From Pseudomonas entomophila (GTDB lineage Bacteria; Pseudomonadota; Gammaproteobacteria; Pseudomonadales; Pseudomonadaceae), in assembly GCF_018417595.1 (NCBI RefSeq), contig NZ_CP070982.1, positions 4,329,001 through 4,393,000 on the forward strand: DNA of 64,000 bases, read 5' to 3'. The notes beneath the pieces are model-generated. The model worked only from the letters and a program-made list of their open reading frames with translations. It ran no database searches and was not told the origin of the DNA. The stretch's first letter is position 1, and every line of letters starts with the position of its first letter. Shown one piece after another: positions 8,530-16,300 of this stretch. The position numbers and the translations under genes were made by a program.

Positions 8530-9456
8530 TCATCCCACCAGCTTGCGCAACTGCTGCCGCACCCACGCCTCGGCGCTGACCATGACTACTCCGAGCAATA
8601 CCATCACCGCGCCGATCACGAAGTTCAGGCTCAACGGCTCATCCAGCAACAGCACGCCGAAAGTCACGCCGAACAACGGTGTAATGAATGAGAACACCGC
8701 CAGGTTCGACGCCAGGTACTTGCGCAGCAACCAGAACCAGGTCAGGTAACTCAGGAAGGACACCACGATCCCCTGGAACAGCACACTGCCCACCGCCAGC
8801 GGGGTCAGCGAGAAATCGGCGATCTGCCCGCTGATCAGGGCGATCAGCACCAAGCCGACAAACCCCACCGCCAACTGATAGAACAAGGTCAAGGTCACCG
8901 GTGCCTCGGACAATCGCGAGCCACGCACCACCACCGTGGTCGCGCCCCAGGCCAACCCCGCCAGGATCGCCAGGCCATCGCCCAGCAACATGCGGCCATC
9001 GAGCTGATCGAGGGAAATACCGCCAGCGAACGCCAGGGCGATCCCGCCGAACGCCAGCAGGATGCCCAGCCACTGCAACAGCCGCAGCCGCTCGCTGGGC
9101 ATCATGAAATGCAACCCGAGCGCTGTGAAGATCGGCGCGGTGTAGAGGAATACCGACATATGCGCCGCCGAGGTCAGTTTCAGCCCCTCGGCGATGAACA
9201 GGAACTCCAGGCCGAACAAGCCACCGGCCAGCAACCCGGCGCGCCAGGTTGTGCCGACCTGCCCCCAGCCACCCTTGAAGCAGACCAGCAGCCCCACCAG
9301 CAAGGCGGCTATGCCATTGCGAAACGCCGCCTGCATCACCGGGGCGATATCCACGGCGGCGGACTTGATCAACACTTGCTGGCAGCCCCAGACCAGGCAC
9401 AGCCCCAGCATGACCTGGAAGGCGAAGGCGTCGGGGTTCTTGCGGGCCACCGTCAT
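8530..9456 (-). CDS. EamA/DMT-family transporter
   Basis: A 308-residue inner-membrane protein with ten predicted helices in two EamA repeats (about 12-140 and 155-295). The second repeat includes GLAWGATTVVVRG and ends with the LLDEPLSLNFVIGAVMVLLG signature of drug/metabolite transporters. AGGGGG lies 5 bases before the ATG. There is no operon partner; the downstream neighbour is the convergent antitoxin gene. Substrate is not deducible. Confidence 0.85.
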   Translation of the reverse strand: MTVARKNPDAFAFQVMLGLCLVWGCQQVLIKSAAVDIAPVMQAAFRNGIAALLVGLLVCFKGGWGQVGTTWRAGLLAGGLFGLEFLFIAEGLKLTSAAHMSVFLYTAPIFTALGLHFMMPSERLRLLQWLGILLAFGGIALAFAGGISLDQLDGRMLLGDGLAILAGLAWGATTVVVRGSRLSEAPVTLTLFYQLAVGFVGLVLIALISGQIADFSLTPLAVGSVLFQGIVVSFLSYLTWFWLLRKYLASNLAVFSFITPLFGVTFGVLLLDEPLSLNFVIGAVMVLLGVVMVSAEAWVRQQLRKLVG

Positions 9457-9892
9457 GGGCGCCCCCTTTGCAGATTGAACGACATGGCAAGGCTCGGCAG
9501 TAGGAATGGATCCTGATTATCAGACGCCAAGCCTTGTCGATACCAGCCTAAAATGCCCCGCCTGCAATTCGTGCGGTGGGTCCGTCTGCTTGTCCAGCAC
9601 CTGCCACGGGTGCTCACCACAAAACGTGCAAAAGGGGAACCTTTTGCATTTGGAGACCGTACACCTAGGCATTGGCGCCGGAACCACTCACAGATTGTCA
9701 TTTGTCCTGTAGAGGAGGACCGCTTTCGACCCAAAGCTGCCTCCGTGACAGGCGGCAAAGAGCCAAGGTGCCATTGCAGCGCACTCTGACGTGGCTCAGG
9801 CGCTGAGGCTGGCAAACGTGAAGCCAGTAATTGACTTCACTTTGCGGAATCGGCATATCTGCCCTTTAAGTGCGATTGAGGATTATCTGACA
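9457..9892. other. Intergenic stretch before the barstar gene; no convincing gene
   Basis: About 430 bases with lower GC than the flanking core genes and only short, atypical open frames. The one structure seen is a perfect 8-bp inverted repeat, gcaaaagg-ggaa-ccttttgc (9628-9647). It marks the left edge of the accessory region. I see no RNA gene here. Confidence 0.5.
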
Positions 9893-10219
9893 ATGGTGCG
9901 TGTGGATGGAAACCAAATAACTGACTGGCCAACATTTCACAGTGTTTTCGCGGAAAAGTTCGGTTTCCCTAGCTTCTACGGCGGCAATATGGAAGCTTGG
10001 ATCGATTGTCTTTCCTATCTTGATGACCCGGCCGCAGAGATGACGTCCATCCACGTTCAGCGCGGGCAGACGCTTTCACTGGTCATCGACAATGCTCAAG
10101 AGTTCAAGCGCCGCTGCCCATTGCAATTCGAAGCGCTGGTGGAATGCGCAGCTTTTGTAAACTGGCGGATTGCGGTTGCAGGCGGCACTCCGCTTCTGGG
10201 GCTAGCTTTCAGCGTCTAA
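9893..10219 (+). CDS. Barstar-family RNase inhibitor, orphan immunity-like gene
   Basis: About 108 residues. The barstar fold is recognised by VDGNQITDWPTFHSVFAEKF, followed by GFPSFYGGNMEAWIDCLSYL, the helix-loop segment that plugs the active site of barnase-like RNases, then DDP and a C-terminal beta strand. Barstar-family proteins bind and block guanyl-specific RNases and also serve as immunity proteins in polymorphic toxin systems. No barnase-like toxin gene is visible in the window. The start is uncertain: ATG at 9893 has a GAGG 11 bases upstream, while the same frame stays open to 9791. Base composition is below that of the core genes. It lies 27 bases before the IS3 end, 3 kb beyond the cdiA toxin end, on the opposite strand. 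Confidence 0.75.
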   Translation: MVRVDGNQITDWPTFHSVFAEKFGFPSFYGGNMEAWIDCLSYLDDPAAEMTSIHVQRGQTLSLVIDNAQEFKRRCPLQFEALVECAAFVNWRIAVAGGTPLLGLAFSV

Positions 10220-10245
10220 AGGCTCGCCCGCAACCATGGAGGGGA

Positions 10246-11477
10246 TGAATCGCCCCTGGTTTCGTAGACACCTCCAAGCCTCATAATGAGGCCCAACTAG
10301 GAGGTGCCATGAGTCGTCAGCGTTACCCTGAAGAATTCAAGATCGAAGCGGTCAAGCAAGTGACCGAAAAAGGCAAACCTGTCGCCGATGTCGCTCAGCG
10401 CCTAGGCATGTCCGTGCACAGCCTTTACGCCTGGATCAAGGTCTACAGCAAGCCCCAAGAGCAGCTTCAGCAAGACGATGATCAGCAGGCCGAACTGCGC
10501 AAGCTGCGCGCTGAACTCAAGCGCGTGACGGAAGAGCGAGACATCTTAAAGAAGGCCGCAGCGTACTTTGCCAAGGAGTGCGGCTGAAGTACGCCTTCAT
10601 CAAGAAGCACTCGACGGATTACCCGGTGCGGCGCCTTTGCCAAACCCTTAAGGTGCATTCCAGCGGCTACTACGCCTGGTTGGCCGAGCCTCAATCTGCC
10701 CGAGCAAAAGAAGATCATCGTCTGCTTGGCTTGATCAAGCAGGCCTGGTTAGAAAGCGGAGGTGTGTACGGCTACCGCAAAATTCATGATGACCTGCGTG
10801 AGCTGGGAGAGACATGCGGGCGAAATCGAGTCGGTTGTTTGATGCAGGCAGAGGGGTTGCGTTCGCAAATGGGCTATCGCCGTCGTCCTGGGTTTTATGG
10901 CGGAAAGCCAACCGCTGCCTCGCCTAACCACCTTGCGCGGCAGTTCAAGGTCAGTGAGCCGAACAAGGTCTGGGTGACAGACATCACTTACATCCGCACC
11001 TATGAAGGATGGCTGTACCTGGCGGTAGTGCTGGATCTGTTTTCCCGCCAAGTGATTGGCTGGTCAATGAAGCCCAGGATGTGCAGCGACCTGGCGATCG
11101 ACGCAATGTTGATGGCCGTATGGCGACGCAAGCCACAGCAGCAAGTGATGATTCACTCAGACCAAGGCAGTCAATTCAGTAGCTCAGATTGGCAAAGCTT
11201 CCTTAAGGCCAACAATGTGATCAGCAGCATGAGCCGGCGGGGAAACTGTCATGACAATGCCGTAGCTGAGAGCTTTTTCCAGCTTTTGAAGCGGGAGCGG
11301 ATTCGACGAAAGACCTACGCGACACGTGACGAAGCCCGGAGTGATATTTTCGATTACATCGAGATGTTCTATAACCCAAAACGTCGACACAGCAGTGCTA
11401 TGCAGCTGTCTCCAATAGAGTATGAGAAACGCTATCTTCTGAGCTTGGAGAGTGTCTACGAAACCAGGGGCGATTCA
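10246..11477 (+). mobile_element. IS3-family insertion sequence (about 1,232 bp)
   Basis: Terminal inverted repeats of 26 bases are exact: the left end tgaatcgcccctggtttcgt (10246 on) is found inverted at the right end (to 11477), both continuing through agacac. The element holds orfA and orfB in the usual -1 frame relationship. No 3- or 4-base target duplication is seen: the left flank reads gga and the right flank gca. That suggests a later deletion or recombination at one end. Group assignment within IS3 (IS51-like) is tentative. Confidence 0.92.
10309..10587 (+). CDS. IS3-family OrfA (HTH and leucine-zipper subunit)
   Basis: A 92-residue protein starting MSRQRYPEEFKIEAVKQVTE with a helix-turn-helix (about 12-45: KPVADVAQRLGMSVHSLYAW) and a C-terminal heptad-repeat coiled coil (QQAELRKLRAELKRVTEERD). 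GGAGGTGCC precedes the ATG. It binds the IS ends and forms the OrfAB transposase by a -1 frameshift near its 3' end, where its last ten bases overlap the orfB frame. Confidence 0.92.
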   Translation: MSRQRYPEEFKIEAVKQVTEKGKPVADVAQRLGMSVHSLYAWIKVYSKPQEQLQQDDDQQAELRKLRAELKRVTEERDILKKAAAYFAKECG

Positions 11478-11540
11478 GCAGATGCTCGATGCCCTGATCG
11501 CTCGAGGGTGTCAGAAATTTTGTGTTCGGGCATAACATGA
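10578..11540 (+). CDS. IS3-family OrfB transposase (rve DDE integrase core), C-terminus running out of the element
   Basis: This frame carries the HTH_21 segment (about 50-105, GGVYGYRKIHDDLRE) and the rve catalytic core with WVTDITYI (first D), HSDQGSQF (second D) and the glutamate in NAVAESFF, so the DDE triad is intact. It is probably made as an OrfAB frameshift product rather than from the GTG at 10578. Codon 300 is the last inside the IS; the frame then reads through the right inverted repeat, 26 bases of old flank and the left end of the IS256 element, adding about 20 foreign residues before the stop. The catalytic core is unaffected. Confidence 0.88.
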   Translation: MRLKYAFIKKHSTDYPVRRLCQTLKVHSSGYYAWLAEPQSARAKEDHRLLGLIKQAWLESGGVYGYRKIHDDLRELGETCGRNRVGCLMQAEGLRSQMGYRRRPGFYGGKPTAASPNHLARQFKVSEPNKVWVTDITYIRTYEGWLYLAVVLDLFSRQVIGWSMKPRMCSDLAIDAMLMAVWRRKPQQQVMIHSDQGSQFSSSDWQSFLKANNVISSMSRRGNCHDNAVAESFFQLLKRERIRRKTYATRDEARSDIFDYIEMFYNPKRRHSSAMQLSPIEYEKRYLLSLESVYETRGDSADARCPDRSRVSEILCSGIT

Positions 11541-12864
11541 GTAAGAGGTGCATGTATGCCAACCAAAAAGAAACCCTTGCGTGACCTGCCCAAAATCCCC
11601 AAAGAGCTGCTGGAGCAGTTCGGTGAGGGCCTAATGACCGCAGAAGCTATCGAGGATGCCTCCGCGGCGTTCAAGAAGGCCCTGATCGAACGCGCTCTGC
11701 ATGCCGAGCTTGGCCACCACCTGGGCTATCCGCCGGGCGCGCAGCGCCCAGAGGATGAAACCAACCAGCGTAACGGCAAGAGTGGCAAGACGGTTTTAAC
11801 GGGGGATGGCCCGCTGCGGCTGGAAATTCCTCGCGATCGAGACGGCAGTTTTTCGCCCATTCTGATCCCCAAGCACGAGCGGCGGTACACCGGTTTCGAT
11901 GACAAGATCATCGCCATGTACGCCCGTGGAATGACGGTCAGAGAGATCCGAGCCTTTTTGTCCGAGCAGTATGGAACAGAGGTCTCACCCGACTTCATCA
12001 GCTCTGTGACAGACGAGGTCATGGACGAGATTGGCGCGTGGCAACAGCGGCCACTGGAGCCGATGTACCCGGTCATTTTCTTCGATGCACTGCGGGTGAA
12101 GATCCGCGAAGAGGGCCTGGTGCGCAACAAGGCCATTTACCTGGCCCTGGGCGTCCTCCCCGACGGGACGCGGGATATCCTGGGCATCTGGATCGAGAAC
12201 ACCGAGGGCGCGAAGTTTTGGATGAAGGTCTTTAACGATCTCAAGACGCGCGGTGTCGAAGATGTGCTGATTGCCGTGACCGATGGCCTCAAAGGTATGC
12301 CAGAGGCTCTCAGTGCCGTGTTTCCAGAGACGACGTTGCAAACGTGCATCGTGCACCTGATCCGCAACAGCCTCGACTTCGCGGCCTGGGACAAGCGGCG
12401 GGCTCTGGCCAAGGAGCTGAAGCCGATTTACCAAGCCATTAATGCTGAAGCGGCTGAGCAAGCACTCGATGAGTTTGAGAACGGGCCGTGGGGCGAGAAA
12501 TATCCAACGGTGGTGGCTGCCTGGAGACGCGCCTGGGATCGAGTGATTCCATTTTTCGTCTTCCCACCGGCCATCAGAAAGGTGATTTACACCACCAACG
12601 CCATCGAGAGCATCAACGCCCAGCTACGCAAGGTCATCAAGACTCGCGGGCATTTCCCGAATGATGACGCAGCGACCAAACTGATTTGGTTGGGATTGCG
12701 CAACATAACAGCCAATTGGGGAAAACCGGCCCATGATTGGAAAAGCGCGATGAATCAATTTGCGATTCTGTACGGAGATCGGTTCATCAGGCCGACCTGG
12801 TGAAATCAAGGCCTGCCTGGCGGCAGGCCGTTACCGGCCCGCACACAAAAAAACTGACACTCCC
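11504..12864 (+). mobile_element. IS256-family insertion sequence (about 1,361 bp) with 8-bp target duplication
   Basis: The ends read gagggtgtcag and, inverted, gggagtgtcag, followed by imperfect T-rich inverted repeats. The 8-base sequence gatcgctc is present immediately outside both ends (11496-11503 and 12865-12872), the length typical of IS256-family targets. Together with the intact transposase this indicates an intact and fairly recent insertion, 26 bases from the right end of the IS3 element. Confidence 0.93.
11556..12803 (+). CDS. IS256-family transposase (Transposase_mut)
   Basis: A 415-residue full-length mutator-type transposase. Visible family signatures are FFDALRVKIREEG (first catalytic D), GLKGMPEALSAVFPETTLQT with the DDE-region VTDGLKG (second D), CIVHLIRNSL, and YTTNAIESINAQLRK with the catalytic glutamate. 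The N-terminal 60 residues include ALHAELGHHLGY. No frameshift or stop is present, so it should be active. Confidence 0.95.
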   Translation: MPTKKKPLRDLPKIPKELLEQFGEGLMTAEAIEDASAAFKKALIERALHAELGHHLGYPPGAQRPEDETNQRNGKSGKTVLTGDGPLRLEIPRDRDGSFSPILIPKHERRYTGFDDKIIAMYARGMTVREIRAFLSEQYGTEVSPDFISSVTDEVMDEIGAWQQRPLEPMYPVIFFDALRVKIREEGLVRNKAIYLALGVLPDGTRDILGIWIENTEGAKFWMKVFNDLKTRGVEDVLIAVTDGLKGMPEALSAVFPETTLQTCIVHLIRNSLDFAAWDKRRALAKELKPIYQAINAEAAEQALDEFENGPWGEKYPTVVAAWRRAWDRVIPFFVFPPAIRKVIYTTNAIESINAQLRKVIKTRGHFPNDDAATKLIWLGLRNITANWGKPAHDWKSAMNQFAILYGDRFIRPTW

Positions 12865-12930
12865 GATCGCTCAGGCCACGACCAAAGCGAGCAGCGAAGG
12901 AAGGGAGATTTTGCAGCAAGCAGATAAAAC

Positions 12931-12953
12931 AACACCGGCACGAGGCCGGCGTT
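12931..12953 (-). terminator. Terminator downstream of the cdiBAI operon
   Basis: On the minus strand aacgccggc-ctcgt-gccggtgtt forms a nine-pair stem (one G-U) followed by GTTTTATC. It lies 20 bases after the immunity gene stop and should end the leftward cdi transcript. Confidence 0.65.
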
Positions 12954-12972
12954 AGATAAATAATCCTATTGA

Positions 12973-13320
12973 TTAGGATTGGTAATCATCAAACTCCCAG
13001 GAAAATACCTTCCCCAGCTTTATCACGATAGCTTCCCAGCTATCCCCCTCGCAGCGATTCACATACTCATGAATCAATCCATTAATAGTCGAAAAATCAT
13101 ATTCCCGAACAATTAATAGGCCTCTCCCCCAACGAGGCTCCCACATTGTCTCTTCTAACCACTTTGGATTGCAGATGAAAAGCTCAAAATCATCTGCCCC
13201 TTGCGTACAATCAAGCCCAATTCGAATACGAAGACTTAAAGAAAAGCTGTCTAGATTCTCGGGAACGTAGGTCTCGACATCAAAAATATCATTAGAAATA
13301 CCTTTTACAACAGCACGCAT
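12973..13320 (-). CDS. cdiI: CDI immunity protein, Imm8 family
   Basis: A 115-residue protein encoded immediately behind cdiA. The C-terminal half WGRGLLIVREYDFSTINGLI, then CEGDSWEAIVIKLGKVFSWEF and DDY, is the recognisable Imm8 pattern. Imm8 proteins are immunity partners in polymorphic toxin systems. A perfect AGGAGG overlaps the cdiA stop codon and lies 4 bases before the second of two consecutive ATGs, so the start at 13320 is preferred over 13323. GC content is far lower than in the bulk of cdiA, as in the toxin tail, consistent with exchange of the toxin-immunity module as one unit. It should protect the producer from the CdiA tail. Confidence 0.88.
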   Translation of the reverse strand: MRAVVKGISNDIFDVETYVPENLDSFSLSLRIRIGLDCTQGADDFELFICNPKWLEETMWEPRWGRGLLIVREYDFSTINGLIHEYVNRCEGDSWEAIVIKLGKVFSWEFDDYQS

Positions 13321-13328
13321 CATTCCTC

Positions 13329-16300
13329 CTAGTCAGCCACATTCAGATGGCCGTTACTTACTTTTACGCGCTGGCCTGTTGCCGGATTGATTTTGTATGT
13401 TTCAAAATTGGCCTGCACGCCTGTCGTTGCAAAAGATGAATCTTTGGATGTTGGCGGCCTATATACACGAGTGCCGTCCGCGCTAATAAAACCAAGCCCG
13501 TCACTTGTTTTTGTTGCACCATCTCCAACCCAAATTTTACCCAATTTATTAGCTTCGAAAGATGTACCTTGACCTATAGAGAAGTTCGGATTTTTCGTTC
13601 CGCTGCCGTTCACAGCCGCAGCTAATCTTGAGTCCTGAGCCGCAATATTGCTCAGGTTTTTTTGTATCAGTTGATCCTTCAGCTTTGGATACAAGGCCGC
13701 ATTTTCAGCGCCGGAGCTAGCAGCTCCACCTTTTGCACCATTGGCACTATTCCCTGTGATATCACATGGCCCACCAGTATTGTGTACCCACGTGCGCAAT
13801 TCACCCACATAGAACGTATGCCCCACATCCACCGTCAGGTTATACGTCTTCCCAACCGATTTGTAGAGCCGTGCCGAAACCACGCGGATCGACGTGCCTT
13901 CACCCTCGCCATCCGCCAGCGACTGCAGCAGGTCCCCAGGCCTGAGCTCCCCCATCGGCACGAAGTCATGCTTGGCCGGTACATAGAAGGGGTGGCTCGG
14001 CGTCACCAGTAGTGTCTCGGACCTGTCTTTGCCGTCGGAATGGATGTTTTCCAGGGTCAGACGGTAGATCGGCTGGTCATTGCGCACGTGGGTCGCTGTA
14101 ATCGCCGCAGCAAACGGCTTGCCGCCACGCTCTGGCTTGCTCCACACCACGTCGCCAACCTTGAGCGTTTCGATCGCACGGTCGCCATCAGGGGTCGCCA
14201 CCTGCGTACCGGCTGCGAAACAGCGCGGACATGGCGGCACCTTCGCCCCCTCGCCCGGGCCGACCTTGCCACCTCCAGCCTTGCCATTACCGGCCCCGCT
14301 CGCGGCAACCCCACCACGGCCACCGGCCATGATGGCCAGTGCCCCGGTCGTGCCAAGTTCGGTGATCAACGTGGCCTTTTCCTGGATCGTCAACTGCCGG
14401 CCGACCGCACGATCAAGCCAGGAGGTCTCCGTGGACCACTGCCCAAGCTTCGACTGCTCAGCCGGTGTCAGCCAGCCCTCCTTGACGAACTTGGCAAAGA
14501 GCAGTTGCTTGTCAGACACGAACAGCCCACCGGTGCCAGCCGGGTTCATCGACGGCACCATGTGTTGCCCTGGGTTGCCGTTGAGCAAACCGACCGTGTC
14601 GTAGCCCGTATTCTTGAAGAAGGCGATCAGTTCCTTGGCGACCGGGCTGTCGATCGCGACCGCACTGTCGGCCACGGCCTGAGAGCACTCGCGAGTGCCG
14701 CAAGCGTTCATCGCCTTCGCTCGGGCAATGGAGAGGCCTTCGTAGCGATCCAGGATGTCCTGGATCTTGGCGCCGGTGCACTGGTGGGTGGCGCGGCATT
14801 CCTTCAATTCACCCAGCATGCGCTCAGCGGTGGGGTGATCGAGGTTGTTGTACTGGGTAGCGTTCTGCGCCACCCAACCTGCCACCTGCTGACCTTTCTC
14901 ATCTGCCCCCAGGCCTGCCGCTACCGTCAAGCCCAGCAACTGTGAGGTCATGCTCAGCAACTGCGCATGCGTATCCCCAGGGAAAATTCGCTCTCCAACC
15001 GTGGCGACAAAGGCTTCGTTCGCCCCCGCCGCGATGGCGCCTGAGCGGAAATCACCGCCTGCGGCCTCGGCTAGCAACCCGCCGACAAGGGCATGCGCCG
15101 CGGTCTTGGTTGGCAGGCCTGCGAAGTTCAGCTGATCGCCCAGTTGCTTGTAGATCGCGGCCGCCAGCGCATTGCCGACAAAGTTCTTGCCTGCATCGCT
15201 GAGGTTGCGCCCCAGGTGGCCACCCTCCAGCGCGGACTTGGCCACTGCACCTACCACTGCCTGGGAGCCTGTATAACCGGCAAATTTGCCGAGGCCGGAG
15301 AGCGTGCCCAGGTTAAAGCCAAAGGTGGGTTTACTCAGGTTCTCGGCTGAAATGCCGAATGCGTCATTGAGGTAGCCTGAGGTGATTCCCGCAGTAATCG
15401 CGCCGACGGCATACCCTTTGAGGTTGTCGGACGAAGTGACCTCCTTCAACACCGCGCCCAAGTCGCCACGGTTGTTGATGGCGCTGACTGCACTGGTACT
15501 GGCCATGGAGGTCAGGCCCGCCGTCACCATCGCATTGCCCCAGCCAGCAGCAACAAAGGTTCCGGTTGACGCGCCAACGGTGGAGATGCCGCCTGCCGCC
15601 ATGACCGTGCCACTGCCTGCGGAGCCCGCGCCAGCGAAGGCGGTACCGACTGCGCTACTTGCCGCACCGGCGGTAAGCACCGTGACGATGATGATGATCG
15701 CCAGCATGGCCCCCTGGCCAAGCCCAGAGTGGCTGTACTTGTAGCTGTCGTGAACCTCCTGGACGCGGCGCCAATCCACATCGCCGCGCTTCTCGGCTTC
15801 CTTGAGCCATGCCAGCTGAGGGTCAGCCTGGACCATCGCGTCGATGGTCTGAGCCACGGACTGTTGATCGATATGCTTGAGGTCGACCTTCACGCCATCA
15901 GCGGCCTTGAGCACCATCTCGCCATTGGCCAGTAATTGGCTCTGGCGTAGTGTCTCATCGGTACTGCCCTTGCCTTTTGCACTGTTCCAGGCCAGGCTGC
16001 TGCTGCTCTTGGCGTGGCTCTCCTGATGCAGGTCCTTCACCCCTTCGAAGGCGATCTCCCCGCCACTCTCCAAAGTCAGGTCCTTGCCACTCTCCAGCTT
16101 GGCCGCCTGGTAGCGCTGGTCACCGCCGCTCTGCAGCGTCAGGTCGCCTCCCGTGGTGATCTCGCTGCCGACGTGGCGCACGTCGGTCACTTCGTCGCGC
16201 TGGGTCTTCTTCTTGCCCCAGCTGCCCTTGCTCTTCTTGTCGTACAGCGAATAGTCGCTGTCGGTCTCGGCCAGCAGTTCGATATCGCCGCCGGCATAGA

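Noticed and set aside
9506..9789. Short plus-strand frames in the gap before the barstar gene
   Set aside because: Composition is atypical, no ribosome sites or homologous motifs were seen, and several frames overlap one another equally well.
9893..10219. Barstar-like gene as the cognate immunity gene of this CdiA
   Set aside because: An Imm8-type gene lies 8 bases behind cdiA in the expected place and orientation; the barstar gene is 3 kb away on the other strand and separated by two IS elements.
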